The notes beneath the pieces were generated by a model that was not told the DNA's origin, made no database searches, and saw only the letters and a list, made by a program, of their open reading frames with translations. From Paralichthys olivaceus (Eukaryota > Chordata > Actinopteri > Pleuronectiformes > Paralichthyidae), in NCBI RefSeq assembly GCF_024713975.1, contig NC_091114.1:5862001-5926000 (forward strand): a DNA stretch of 64,000 nucleotides. Direction: 5' to 3'. Of this stretch, positions 34,082-46,831 are shown piece by piece (position 1 is the stretch's first letter; each line of letters begins with the position of its first letter). The translations under genes and the position numbers were made by a program.

Positions 34082-36111
34082 CTACAGTTTAACACCTGAG
34101 TACACACATTCATCCCTGGTGTTGTCCCTCTGTCGTCTTGATCTGCTGGCCACTTTCACATTTAACGCAGCGTAATGGAGGCCATCTGCATCTTGGTTGC
34201 CCTAGAAACGACATATAAGTACATCAAGATGGCTCCTGATGAAAAACGTGTTTGTTGTGGAATGTAAATGTCACACTTAAAAAGATTATATTTACCTCTG
34301 CATTTGTTGTGGAGGGAGATGATGGTTGTGTACAAGACTCTGGGTATGAAACACATATAAAAACTTTGAGTCACTCTTTTGTCCACACATGTACTGTTAG
34401 GTGCCTTTACCTCTTAACCTGATTTGAACCTTGGTTTTTAATTTAATGTGAAACATGAAACTATAATTCATGTTTTATGATTCATGCATTTATTTATGAA
34501 ATGTTTTAAGGTGTCCTTATCTAGAAAGGTGCCGTGAAATAAATGTATTATTATCATTTTGCTCAAAAGCTAAACTGAACTCTATCTAGAGATGAGTGGT
34601 TACCTGAACATCTCCAGCATGTTCTCTTGTTTATCTTGTACAGTAACACAGCCAGCAAAACACTGATGGTGAATGTCAAAGCTCCACTCAGGAAAAACAC
34701 CGTCCAGTTCACCTCATCTGCAACAGGAGAAATTCTAGTAATTCTGTCTCTTCTTTTTTAATTTTTAATTTACCTTTGCAAGACAAGTGACGAGACATTT
34801 CTATATTAAAAGAAAACAAATATTAATAATTATAATAACAAAACTAATAATCATGTAATAATAATGATCATATAATGATATGAACCATCTGACCACTATA
34901 ACAACAATAATGTCCCCATCACAATATTAATAATAGTAATAATAATATGACCATTGAGGGAAAAAAAGAAAAGAAAAAAAGCTGCACTCATACTTAATAA
35001 TTCACGTCTTGTCACCACTAGTGTTATTTATAATAACAGTATATTATAACCATTACTATGATCATCGTTATCATCACGAATAATAATCATAAATAAAAAA
35101 TTCTACTTAGTTGTGGTGCACACCACCACCGTCCACTGGTGGTGAAGCATTGTTGGGTCACCGTCAGGAGGGACATTCAGACAGGACAGGATTTTACCAA
35201 TTGTTTGGTCCCAACTGTCACAATACATCAAGTGAGACAGTCTCTGGTAGTGACTCACCATCAACGTCCAGCTTGGTCCCGTTTCCAAACAGTATGTGTC
35301 CACATGCAGCGACAGCACAGTAGTAGGTCCCAGCATGAGAACGGTTCAGTCTCATTGACAAGTTGTAGACACAGGTGTGTGTCTGTGTGTCAGGTTTCCT
35401 CTCACACTGATCCTTCCTGTCTCCGTGGGTGTAAATGAGTCCTGACTGAGGTTCTTCAGAGTTCTTGAACCAGTAAACACTGTGTTCTCCATCACAGGTC
35501 CCAGTGTGAACTGTACAGCTGAGAGTCACAGAGCCTCCTGGCTGGATGTTCTCAGACTGATGCACCAGAGCCTGGATGTTCAACCCTGAACCTTTCACAC
35601 TGACAGTGACGCCCTCCATGAACTCAAACACATATGAATTACTCTTTGAACAGTAGTAAGTAGCTGAGTCTGAAAGTTGCACATCTGAGATTTTTAGGTG
35701 ACTCACAACATCAGTAGATTCCAGAGTGAAGCGTGGATTGTTCTTGAATTCATTTAATATCAAACTTTTTTTAGAGAATGTATAAGTCACTGAGATAATT
35801 CGAGGCTTCTGTCCTGGTGTTTGCTTGAACCAATAAATCATCTCGTCCTCCTTCTCATAGAAACACTGCAAAGTCAAGTTGTCTCCAACATCAACTGATT
35901 TAAATCCTCTGTGTTGATGAGACAAGATAAAATGATGCATCTGAACTGAAGAGAAAAAGGAGAAAAGCAAAATAACAGTTAATTTTATGTGACAGAAATG
36001 AAATCGTAATCAGCATCAGGACCGACTGAATATTTATAAAACACACAACTCACCCATTTTCCCGAAGAGGAAACATGTCAGGTAGAGAATGAACTGCGGA
36101 GATGTCATCAT
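34082..36111 (-). CDS. nitr: NITR-8: inhibitory NITR, class A
   Basis: Exons: leader 36054-36111, V+I 35259-35945, transmembrane 34604-34717, stalk 34296-34339, tail 34082-34201; 340 residues. V loops are EKEDEM, TFSKKSLIL and SKSNSYVFEFM, and the B strand reads LTLQC rather than LTFQC. The I domain is the commonest form here (CDGEH, FKNS, SMRL) with FGNGTKLDV. The helix is uncharged; the ITIM is LHYAAL with a terminal CVYSGV. A CCAAT box lies at 36181-36187. Its whole neighbourhood (34.1-39.6 kb) matches 12.4-17.9 kb at an offset of about 21,702-21,708 bp, so it corresponds in position to NITR-4, yet the CDR1 and CDR2 loops differ. Confidence 0.87.
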
Positions 36112-37234
36112 GTTGAAATCGTCGTGTTGAATGACAAACAGCCCGACACTTTCTCCTCTCTTCAGAGTAAAGACTTGTGTTGATTGGCCAGCAGGGCAAC
36201 ACTGATCACATGATCACTGCTACCTATGATGTGAATCTTTGTTCTTTAAATAGAATCACATGGTGAGAGACATCTGAAGCACTTAGAGTACATTATACTA
36301 CTACTACTACAGGTCTCTACCTCTTCCCTGTTATGTAAGAGATTATGTGTCTTACAATGTTGAAGAATGTGATGGAAAAATCTTGGATCAGCCCCTTTTG
36401 TCCAGATCTGAACCCAAATGTAACGGGTTATTTCTTGGCCCATGCTCTATCCCTCTCCCAACCAGCCAACCAGACAAGACAGGGGTGAAAACATAACCTC
36501 CTTAGTGGAGGAAACAGTTTTAAGAGTCACATTGTAGAGTTACTGCTCTTGAAACTTTCAGACGTGACATGTACATGACACACATTCATAGTTTATTACG
36601 ACGTGTGACTTGAAAACAAAAAGATATCAGCAAAGATGAGGGCAGTGGTTTGTGTACTGCATCAGAAAATGTGATCATATTTTGTGAGATCTCTTTTTAT
36701 TTGCTGTGGGCTGTGGGGAACTTGTTCTATTGCTTCATCTGCCCCTTTCAAGTCCCACAGACTGGATCATGGCTACCATGTGGTTGATAGAGTAATAAAT
36801 ATGATTCCATGAGTAATGATTTCACATTTTATTTGTGGATATGTGTGAGTTTAACACTTTGAATCCCTATTTTATGACACTGCTTGATGAGAGCAACTTC
36901 TGGTCATTTCATTACTGTTTACTTGAAATATTCTGCTGGGGTGAAGTGAAGACACTGCAGAGACTTCCTGTTTGAAAGTGCTCAGACAAAGAGAGCAGAG
37001 GGTCTTTAGACTGTCGACCACACAGAGGCTAAATAAAGATCCTCACATGTGAGGTGTACGAAATGTTTAAACAACATGTGGTTAAGTTCAAGAAGTATAT
37101 TCTGTACTTAGTGGGAGTGGAAAATATGGCAACTGACAACATCAAATTAGTTTGGCTGATTTAATATCTTTATTTGTTTTGCATTAAAAAGCTTTACATT
37201 CAGAATGTATGGAAGTGAAACATGTTCAGCTCTA
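36112..37234. other. Spacer between NITR-8 and a relic exon
   Basis: Promoter of NITR-8, the L2-tail relic near 36,313 and the common class B/C 3' flank. No gene. Confidence 0.6.
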
Positions 37235-37344
37235 CTACTTTACACTGGAGTACACACATTCACTCCCGTCACCGTCTGTTTGTCTTCTTGCTCTGCTGAA
37301 CCTGTGCTCCATTAAAGCAGAGTAATGTAGGTTGTCTGCATCTT
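37235..37344 (-). pseudogene. Relic class B tail exon beyond NITR-9
   Basis: Counterpart of 15534-15636: LHYSAL tail ending CVYSSVK, with the acceptor side replaced by acidic-coding sequence. Confidence 0.55.
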
Positions 37345-38169
37345 CATCATCAGCATTATCATCTTCATGGTTCAAGTTTTCAGCACCAATTATTTTTTTC
37401 ATAATCTGTCTTTTCTAATCCTGAAACTTCAGAGGATTTTGTTATTCACAATGTCGAGCTACGTCACTTACTGCCCTTTAGTCTCCAACAACCTTTCTAC
37501 CAACGATGAGCTTTCCACTTATTCTGTGAAGCTGTCACGATCATTTCCTTTAGTTTTCTTCTCCTGCTGCTGCTCACGCTACATTAAAGGCTCAGTTCAC
37601 TCAAATTACTTGTCTTTCCCCTGAGCCTTGTGCAGTTTTTGCTTTAAACTATATTGAGGTTTTGAGATCTGCATCTCTGAGATCAGTGCTGCCGCCAACG
37701 TCCTCACTTCATAGAGGTGAACATAGTCTTAAATCACTTTGTCTCATCAGCAGATAACATGTTTGGTTGGTACACACAATGATAATAAGTCATGCAAACC
37801 TAACTAAAGCACTACTAGGGCCAACAAGGAAATGATCAAAAGATGCTTGCATGTGGTCACCATGTTTCCGACAGATAGGTGTGATCTGTGAACGGTGAAA
37901 CTCGGCTTCACAAGAAAGCTCATGCTGCGGCAGGATGCACGTCGTCCACTGTTACCTTCATTACTTTGCATGAACAGACACAGTAGAAAAGAGTCATGCA
38001 CACAATGGAAAACTAGTTTTATTGAGATGACAGCAAACAGAAGCTTTACATGTTTCACACGGAGGTAAACATCTTATACACAGAACTGTTCTGATGTCAG
38101 TAAAGACATAGTTACACCTACACTAATGTGGTGATTAAACACAGAGACAAATACAGAAGGTGTCCAGCT
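37345..38169. other. 3' UTR and spacer of NITR-9
   Basis: Same as 15,637-16,461, with a minus-strand AATAAA near 38,018. No further gene. Confidence 0.55.
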
Positions 38170-39521
38170 CTACTGCCTCACACTCAAGTACACACACTCA
38201 CTCCAGGTATCATCCCTCTGTCCTCTGGATCTGTTCATCTTTATCTCCCTGTGAGCAATGTAGCAGGGGTCGTCTTCACTCTGCTCATCCTGGGCATGAG
38301 AAACACTCAGTCAAGTTGTTGACCATGACAGACAATGTGCACAAGTGTTTGAAGAGTAACACAACAGCTCATCTTTACCTTTGCATTTAATTTGGAGGAT
38401 GGAGCACAAGGATCTGAAAAGACAGAAAGACTTTTTAATAATGTCATATAATGATCACTGGGATCATGAAGAACAGATAGTAGCATTTACCTGGAACCCT
38501 CATCATGTATATTGAGAAAGCCAGTAAAACACTCAGCACGGTCGTGAATGCCGAAGTTGCACTCAAGAAAACCACCAGCCTGTCCAGCTCATCTGCAAAG
38601 AGACAGAGGACAGGAGACGTCACACACTTTTAACCTAAAGTAATGATCACTATTCATCACATGAGACTCACCATCAACGTCCAGCTTGGTCCCGTGTCCA
38701 AACAGTATGTGTCCACATGCAGCGACAGCACAGTAGTAGGTCCCAGCATGAGAACGGTTCAGTCTCATTGACAAGTTGTAGACACAGGTGTGTGTCTGTG
38801 TGTCAGGTTTCCTCTCACACTGATCCTTCCTGTCTCCGTGGGTGTAAATGAGTCCTGACTGAGGTTCTTCAGAGTTCTTGAACCAGTAAACACTGTGTTC
38901 TCCACCACAGGTCCCAGTGTGAACTGTACAGCTGAGAGTCACAGAGCCTCCTGGCTGGATGTTCTCAGACTGATGCACCAGAGCCTGGATGTTCAACCCT
39001 GAACCTTTCACACTGACAGTGACGCCCTCCATGAACTCAAACTCAAATGAACGACTCTTTGAACAGTAGTAAGTAGCTGAGTCTGAAAGTTGCACATCTG
39101 AGATTTTTAGGTGACTCACAACATCAGTAGATTCCAGAGTGAAGCGTGAATTGTTCTTGAATTCATTTAATAATGAAAAATCTTTAGAGAATTTGTAAGT
39201 CATTGCGATTGATCGAGGCTTCTGTCCTGGTGTTTGCTTGAACCAATAAATCATCTTGTCCCTCTCATAGAAACACTGGAAAGTCAAGTTGTCTCCAACA
39301 TCAACTGATTTAAATCCTCTGTGTTGATGAGACAAGATAAAATGATGCATCTGAACTGAAGAGAAAAAGGAGAAAAGCAAAACAACAGTTAATTTTATGT
39401 GACAGAAATGAAATCGTAATCAGCATCAGGACCAACTGAATATTTATAAAACACACAACTCACCCATTTTCCCGAAGAGGAAACATGTCAGGTAGAGAAT
39501 GAACTGCGGAGATGTCATCAT
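38170..39521 (-). CDS. nitr: NITR-9: NITR with a degenerate ITIM tail, class C
   Basis: Exons: leader 39464-39521, V+I 38672-39355, transmembrane 38491-38592, stalk 38379-38413, tail 38170-38289; 332 residues. V loops are ERDKM, KFSKDFSLL and SKSRSFEFEFM. The I-domain J-like motif is FGHGTKLDV, with His where all others have Asn. CGGEH variant. The helix is uncharged. The tail again reads DPCYIAHREI at the ITIM position and ends CVYLSVRQ. A CCAAT box lies at 39591-39597. It forms a tandem pair with NITR-10 (offset about 3,408 bp) and matches NITR-5 in its surroundings, though its V loops differ from both. Confidence 0.85.
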
Positions 39522-40638
39522 GTTGAAATCGTCGTGTTGAATGACAAACAGCCCGACACTTTCTCCTCTCTTCAGAGTAAAGACTTGTGTTGATTGGCCA
39601 GCAGGGCAACACTGATCACATGATCACTGCTACCTATGATGTGAATCTTTGTTCTTTAAATAGAATCACATGGTGAGAGACATCTGAAGCACTTAGAGTA
39701 CATTATACTACTACTACTACAGGTCTCTACCTCTTCCCTGTTATGCAAGAGATTATGTGTCTTACAATGTTGAAGAAAGTGATGGAAAAATCTTGGATCA
39801 GCCCCTTTTGTCCAGATCTGAACCCAAATGTAACGGGTTATTTCTTGGCCCATGCTCTATCCCTCTCCCAACCAGTCAACCAGACAAGACAGGGGTGAAA
39901 ACATAACTTCTTTAGTGGAGGAAACAGTTTTAAGAGTCACATTGTAGAGTAACTGCTCTTGAAACTTTCAGATGTGACATGTACATGACACACATTCATA
40001 GTTTATTACGACGTGTGACTTGAAAACAAAAAGATATCAGCAAAGATGAGGGCAGTGGTTTGTGTACTACATCAGAAAATGTGATCATATTTTGTGAGAT
40101 CTCTTTTTATTTGCTGTGGGCTGTGGGGAACTTGTTCTATTGCTTCATCTGCCCCTTTCAAGTCCCACAGACTGGATCATGGCTACCATGTGGTTGATAG
40201 AGTAATAAATATGATTTCATGAGTAATGATTTCACATTTGATTTGTGGATATGTGTGAGTTTAACACTTTGAATCCCTATTTCATGACACTGCTTGATGA
40301 GAGCAACTTCTGGTCATTTCATTACTGTTAACTTGAAATATTCTGCTGGGGTGAAGTGAAGACACTGCAGAGACTTCCTGTTTGAAAGTGCTCAGACAAA
40401 GAGAGCAGAGGGTCTTTAGACTGTCGACCACACAGAGGCTAAATAAAGATCCTCACATGTGAGGTGTACGAAATGTTTAAACATGTGTTTAAGTTCAAGA
40501 AGTATATTCTGTATTTAGTGGGAGTGGAAAATATGGCAACTGACAACATCAAATTAGTTTGGCTGATTTAATATCTTTATTTGTTTTGCATTAAAAAGCT
40601 TTACATTCAGAATGTATGGAAGTGAAACATGTTCAGCT
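39522..40638. other. Spacer between NITR-9 and a relic exon
   Basis: NITR-9 promoter, the L2-tail relic near 39,722 and the common flank. No gene. Confidence 0.6.
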
Positions 40639-40751
40639 CTACTGCTTTACACTGGAGTACACACATTCACTCCTGTCACCGTCTGTTCGTCTTCTTGCTC
40701 TGCTGAACCTGTGCTCCATTAAAGCAACGTAATGTAGGTTGTCTGCATCTT
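40639..40751 (-). pseudogene. Relic class B tail exon beyond NITR-10
   Basis: Counterpart of 15534-15636. This copy reads 'gcaacgtaatg', giving LHYVAL in place of LHYSAL, still an ITIM-type sequence. Confidence 0.5.
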
Positions 40752-41577
40752 CATCATCAGCATTATCATCTTCATGGTTCAAGTTTTCAGTACCAATTAT
40801 TTTTTTTCATAATCTGTCTTTTCTAATCCTGAAACTTCAGAGGATTTTGTTATTCACAATGTCGAGCTACGTCACTTACTGCCCTTTAGTCTCCAACAAC
40901 CTTTCTACCAAAGATGAGCTTTCCACTTAATCTGTGAAGCTGTCACGATCATTTCCTTTAGTCTTCTTCTCCTGCTGCTGCTCACGCTACATTAAAGGCT
41001 CAGTTCACTCAAATGACTTGTCTTTCCCCTGAGCCTTGTGCAGTTTTTGCTGTAAACTATATTGAGGTTTTGAGATCTGCATCTCTGAGATCAGTGCTGC
41101 CGCCAACGTCCTCACTTCATAGAGGTGAACGTAGTCTTAAATCACTTTGTCTCATCAGCAGATAACATGTTTGGTTGGTACACACAATGATAATAAGTCA
41201 TGCAAACCTAACTAAAGCACTACTAGGGCAAACAAGGAAATGATCAAAAGATGCTTGCATGTGGTCACCATGTTTCCGACAGATAGGTGTGATCTGTGAA
41301 CGGTGAAACTCGGCTTCACAAGAAAGCTCATGCTGCGGCAGGATGCACGTCGTCCACTGTTACCTTCATTACTTTGCATGAACAGACACAGTAGAAAAGA
41401 GTCATGCCCACAATGGAAAACTAGTTTTATTGAGATGATAGCAAACAGAAGCTTTACATGTTTCACACGGAGGTAAACATCTTATACACAGAACTGTTCT
41501 GATGTCAGTAAAGACATAGTTACACCTACACTAATGTGGTGATTAGACACAGAGACAAATACAGAAGGTGTCCAGCT
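40752..41577. other. 3' UTR and spacer of NITR-10
   Basis: Same as 15,637-16,461. No gene. Confidence 0.55.
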
Positions 41578-42646
41578 CTACTGCCTCACACTCAAGTACA
41601 CACACTCACTCCAGGTATCATCCCTCTGTCCTCTGGATCTGTTCATCTTTATCTCCCTGTGAGCAATGTAGCAGGGGTCGTCTTCACTCTGCTCATCCTG
41701 GGCATGAGAAACACTCAGTCAAGTTGTTGACCATGACAGACAATGTGCACAAGTGTTTGAAGAGTAACACAACAGCTCATCTTTACCTTTGCTTTTATTT
41801 TGGAGGATGGAGCACAGGGATCTGAAAAGACAGAAAGACTTTTTAATAATGTCATATAATGATCACTGGGATCATGAAGAACAGATAGTAGCATTTACCT
41901 GGAACCCTCATCATGCATATTGAGAAAGACAGTAAAACACTCAGCACAGTCGTGAATGCCGAAGTTGCACTCAAGAAAACCACCAGCCTGTCCAGCTCAT
42001 CTGCAAAGAGACAGAGGACAGGAGACGTCACACACTTTTAGCCTAAAGTAATGATCACTATTCATCACATGAGACTCACCATCATGTTCTCAGACTGATG
42101 CACCAGAGCCTGGATGTTCAACCCTGAACCTTTCACACTGACAGTGACACCCTCCGTAAACTCAAACACATATGAACGACTCTTTAAACAGTAGTAAGTA
42201 GCTGAGTCTGAAAGTTGCACATCTGAGATTTTTAGGTGACTCACAACATCAGTAGATTCCAGAGTGAAGTGTGGATTGTTCTTGAATTCATTCTTGAACA
42301 AACAATCTTTAGTGACTTTGTAAGTCACTGATATAGTTCGAGGCTTCTGTCCTGGTGTTTGCTTGAACCAATAAATCTTATTGTCCTCCTCATAGAAACA
42401 CTGGAAAGTCAAGTTGTCTCCAACATCAACTGATTTAAATCCTCTGTGTTGATGAGACAAGATAAAATGATGCATCTGAACTGAAGAGAAAAAGGAGAAA
42501 AGCTAAATAACAGTTAATTTTATGTGACAGAAATGAAATCGTAATCAGCATCAGGACCGACTGAATATTTATAAAACACACAACTCACCCATTTTCCCGA
42601 AGAGGAAACATGTCAGGTAGAGAATGAACTGCGGAGATGTCATCAT
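41578..42646 (-). pseudogene. nitr: NITR-10: class C NITR lacking most of the I domain
   Basis: Exons: leader 42589-42646, V exon 42080-42480, transmembrane 41899-42000, stalk 41787-41821, tail 41578-41697. The V domain is complete (EEDNK, KVTKDCLFK, LKSRSYVFEFT; FTEGVTVSV). About 283 bp of the exon is missing: sequence jumps from HQSEN to the last bases before the splice donor, with one base of overlap at the join. The loss is not a multiple of three, so splicing to the transmembrane exon shifts the frame to an early stop. Unspliced reading stops after HQSENMMVSLM. Either way it could at most make a short V-only, possibly secreted, product. The downstream exons are otherwise undamaged, so the deletion looks recent. 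A CCAAT box lies at 42716-42722. Confidence 0.8.
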
Positions 42647-42847
42647 GTTGAAATCGTCGTGTTGAATGACAAACAGCCCGACACTTTCTCCTCTCTTCAG
42701 AGTAAAGACTTGTGTTGATTGGCCAGCAGGACACCACTGATCACATGATCACTGCTACCTATGATGTGAATCTTTGTTCTTTAAATAGAATCACATGGTG
42801 AGAGACATCTGAAGCACTTAGAGTACATTATACATCTACTACTACAA
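42647..42847. other. Promoter-side flank of NITR-10
   Basis: CCAAT and TATA-like signals only. Confidence 0.5.
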
Positions 42848-43666
42848 GTTTATTCAATGATTCATGTAGCACCTTTCAAAACACAGTTACAAGGTGCTTT
42901 TCAAGTTAAAAGTGAAGAATTGAGGACAAACAATAGAAAAGAATTAAAAGTAAACACAAGAACACAAATATAAGGATACTAATGTTACTGATACAAAAAG
43001 AGTAAAACAATACAGTCTCACATAAATAAATAAAAAGCAGTTGGTAAGATCATAGCTAGATTAATAGATATTTATACAACTTAAAGGAGCCAAAGGACTA
43101 AGACAACACATGTATAAAATGTCTCTTTAAAAGAGGATGAGGAGTTTGGAACAATCTTCCTCAGGAGATCCATCTGACAAAGAGTGGAATGGCTATTAGT
43201 GTTGAAGGTTTGCTCCTTGTGTGTTTCCACCTTTACTTCCTTTCTTCGTCCTGTTTCCCACCCTTGTGATTGCCTGCACCAGTTCCTCATGTGTTTCACC
43301 TGTGTCCAATCACCTCTGCCTCCCCTGTATATATGTCTCTGTGCTTCTCTTTGTCTATGTCAGTGTGTTCGTGGTCGTCTACTTGGCCGTCTCACCACCC
43401 TGTCGTCATTCCTCCACCATCAGTTCCCTTCTCTCGTGAGTTCTAGTTCTTTCTCTTTTTTTCTGTTCAGCCTATTTAACTTTTTGAGTGCCTTTTAGCA
43501 CAGTGTTTCTTGTTCATGGGTTTTTGGATTCTTTCCTTTTCATTTGACTGCAAGAATTCTAAGGACTTGATCAGAATCATTGGGGTTAAAAGAGAAATAG
43601 TTGTTTGTCATCTGCATATAAATTGATGTTATGTTTTCCTTGAGACTAAGCACTCAGTAAAAGCTC
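42848..43666 (-). repeat. LINE fragment, fourth copy of the block
   Basis: Paralogous to 18,015-18,840. Spacer and minisatellite follow to 43,989. Confidence 0.65.
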
Positions 43667-43989
43667 ATCACGATTCTAAATGAATCAGTGAAATTTTAAA
43701 GACGTTTATATTCACAGCAGAAGAGTAAAGTTCAGTGTTTCTCAAGCTTTTCTCAATACAACCATCTTCACTGAGTTGTGTTCACCACATGCAGGCATGG
43801 CCATTTAGTAACATCGTGCTAAGTACACTAGCACGTATAGTGATTGTAATGGTGGATTGTGATGGAGGATCCTGACTATGGATAGTGGTGATGGATCGTG
43901 ATCGAAATGATAGATTGTGTCATGGTGATGGAATGAAGTGATAGATTGTGTCATGGTGGTGGATTGAGGTGATGGATTATGATTGTCAT

Positions 43990-44108
43990 TGTCACGGTCA
44001 GTCTCTCTTCCCCCCACCCTGCATGCCAGCTTTTTGGGACGTCAGGAGCCGTCCCTTGATGGGGGGGTTCTGTCACAGTCAGTCTCACAGTCAGTCTCCC
44101 ATCCTCCC
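43990..44108 (+). mobile_element. Ty3/gypsy remnant, cut by L2
   Basis: Same parts as 25,129-25,247. Fossil. Confidence 0.65.
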
Positions 44109-46093
44109 TCACTTTCAGGGAGAGCCACAGAGGAGGGCTCCCTCTCCCAGGACGGGCAGACTTGCAATGGATGTCACATGTACAGAACAAAGCAACAGAA
44201 ACAGATTGTACAATTACAATGAAAAACAATGATTACAGTAGCAGTGGTGGTAATATGTAACAATGCTAAAATAATAAACAAGTTAATATTAATGTCATGG
44301 AATTATGACTAATAGTAATAACAAGAGTGAACGTCAGGCAGGGCCATGGCAGTAGTGGGAAGCACGATCCAATACAGGGAGCAGCCATGAACCATGAGAA
44401 CCTGCTGGACGAGAGAGCACAGAAACTCCAGGGAAGAAGTTTAGTTAGTAACATGCATTAATGAGACATGTATGTTTAGAGATGGGGATGATAATAGAGA
44501 GAGAGGGGGGGGGTGTCCCCCGGCAGTCTAATCCTATAGCAGCATAACTAAGGGCTGACCTGAGCCAGCCCTAACTATAAGCTCTATCAAAGAGGAAAGT
44601 CTTAAGTCTACTCTTAAAAGTGTTGACCGTGTCTGCCTCCCGAACCCAAAATGGTAGTTTGTTCCACAGAAGAGGAGCCTGATAACTGAAAGCTCTGGCT
44701 CCCAATCTACTTTTGGAGACTATGGGAACCACAAGGAACCCAGCATTCTGAGAGCGTAGTGTTCTGGAGGGGTAGGAGGGTACTATGAGCTCTTTGAGAT
44801 ATGATGGTGCTTGCCCATGAAGAGCTTTGTATGTGAGGAGGATAATTTAAAATTCTATTCTGGATTTAACCGGTAGCCAATGTAAAGAAGCCAAAATGGG
44901 AGAGATGTGATCTCTGATCTTGGTTCCTGTTAGAACACGTGCAGCAGCATTCTGAATTAGCTGCAAAGTCCTAAGAGACTTATTGGAGCAACCTGATAAC
45001 AAAGAGTTGCAATAGTCCAGCCTAGAAGTAACAAATGCATGGACCAGTTTTTCTGCATCCGTTTCAGAAACAATGCGTCGATGTTACGTAAGTGGAAGAA
45101 AGCAGTCTTTGAAATTTGATTTATATGGACATTAAAGGAAAGATCCTGATCAAAAACAACTCAGAGATTCTTAATGGTGGAGCTGGAGGCCAGGGTGATC
45201 CCGTCTAAAGTAACTACGTCTCTAGAAAGAGAGTTTCTGAGGTTTTTGGGTCCAATTACAAGAACTTCAGTCTTGTCTGAATTTAGCATCAGAAAATTGT
45301 AGGTCTTCCAACTTTTTATATTCTTAAGACATTCTTGAAGTTTAATTAACTGATTGGTTTCATCACGCTTGATCGATAAGTATAATTGGGTGTCATCATC
45401 ATAAAAATGAAAATTAATGGAGTGATTCCTAATAGTGTTCCCAAAAGGAATCATATATAAACTGAATAGAAGTGGTCCTAACACAGAACCTTGTGGGACT
45501 CCGTGACAAACTTTGGTATGTACGGAGGATTCATCATTGATATGAACAAACTGAGATCAATCTAAAAAATAGGACTTAAACCAGCTTAAGGCGGTTCCTT
45601 TGATGCCAATTTGATGTTCCAGTCTCTGTAAAAGAATTTGATGGTCAATGGTGTCGAATGCAGCACTGAGATCTAACAAGACAAGTTCAGAGATGATTCC
45701 TTTGTCTGAAGCCATTAGGAGGTCATTTGTAACTTTGACTAGTGCAGTCTCTGTGCTATGATGCACTCTAAATCCTGACTGAAAATCCTCAAATAAACTG
45801 TTCTTATGGAGAAAGTCACGCAGCTGATTGGCTACAGCTTTCTCAAGGATCTTCGAGAGAAAGGGAAGATTTGATATTGGTCTGTATTTGGCTAAAACCT
45901 CTGGATCTAGAGTGGACTTTTTAAGTAGAGGTTGAATTACAGCTACTTTAAAGAACTGTGGTACAAATCCTGATAATAAAGACAGATTAATCATAGTCAA
46001 AAAAGAAGGGCTAACTAGAGGTAGAACATCCTTGAGCAGCCTGGTTGGGATGGGGTCTAAGAGACAGGTGGATGGCTTTGATGAAGAAATTAA
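44109..46093 (-). repeat. L2-like LINE, 5'-truncated, copy 3
   Basis: Same ends as the other copies. The RT box is YDDDTQLY as in copy 2, but the codon after YFLD is TGA as in copy 4. Dead element duplicated with the gene block. Confidence 0.8.
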
Positions 46094-46831
46094 TGAAATC
46101 TCATGGTTTATATAGAAAACCTTTTACTGCTGGTGCAGCAGTACAGCAGAGAGAGACTTCCGTGTGACTGTGTGTTTAATTAATAACGTCAGTCATAGGT
46201 CACAGCAAAAAAGACAGTGAAAATACTTTTACCACAGTTTCCATGTCTGTTGAATATGTCACAAATATGAATATTTGCAACACTTCCTGTTCCTGTTTCA
46301 AAGTAAAACACACTCTATCTCTCTGTCGACTGAATCCATTCATTTGTTTTAACAAGGTTTATATTGTTATTATTGTAGCACAGGAAGATGCACAGCTTCA
46401 TATCATAGTGTTCTGGCATTTAGTTGAGAAGGAACCTTCTTTTATTCAAGGAAATACAGACGTCATCACCTCACGTAGCAGCTTCTCAGCAGACACACTC
46501 CCTACGTGAACACACAGCAGATCAATGACGCAGCCGTCACTCGCTGCACACACACACAGACGGAGCCACAAACTTTCATTACATGAAGTTTAATCATTGT
46601 TTTCCAACTGTCATCGTCAAAGTGTCAAACCAACAAAGACCAACAGCAACTGTCCAAACATTGCCCCCCCACACACGTTGTTGTTGTATTTGATCATTAA
46701 TCACAAAAAAAGCAACATTTATATTTGGAAAAAGGATAAAAAAGCATAATAGACCAGAATCATGCTCCACCACTAAAGAGAGACTGAGAAATCCCACATC
46801 TCAAACAAAGACGGATCTAAGACACACAATT
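46094..46831. other. Class A 3' flank left of NITR-11
   Basis: No gene; common flank. Confidence 0.6.
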
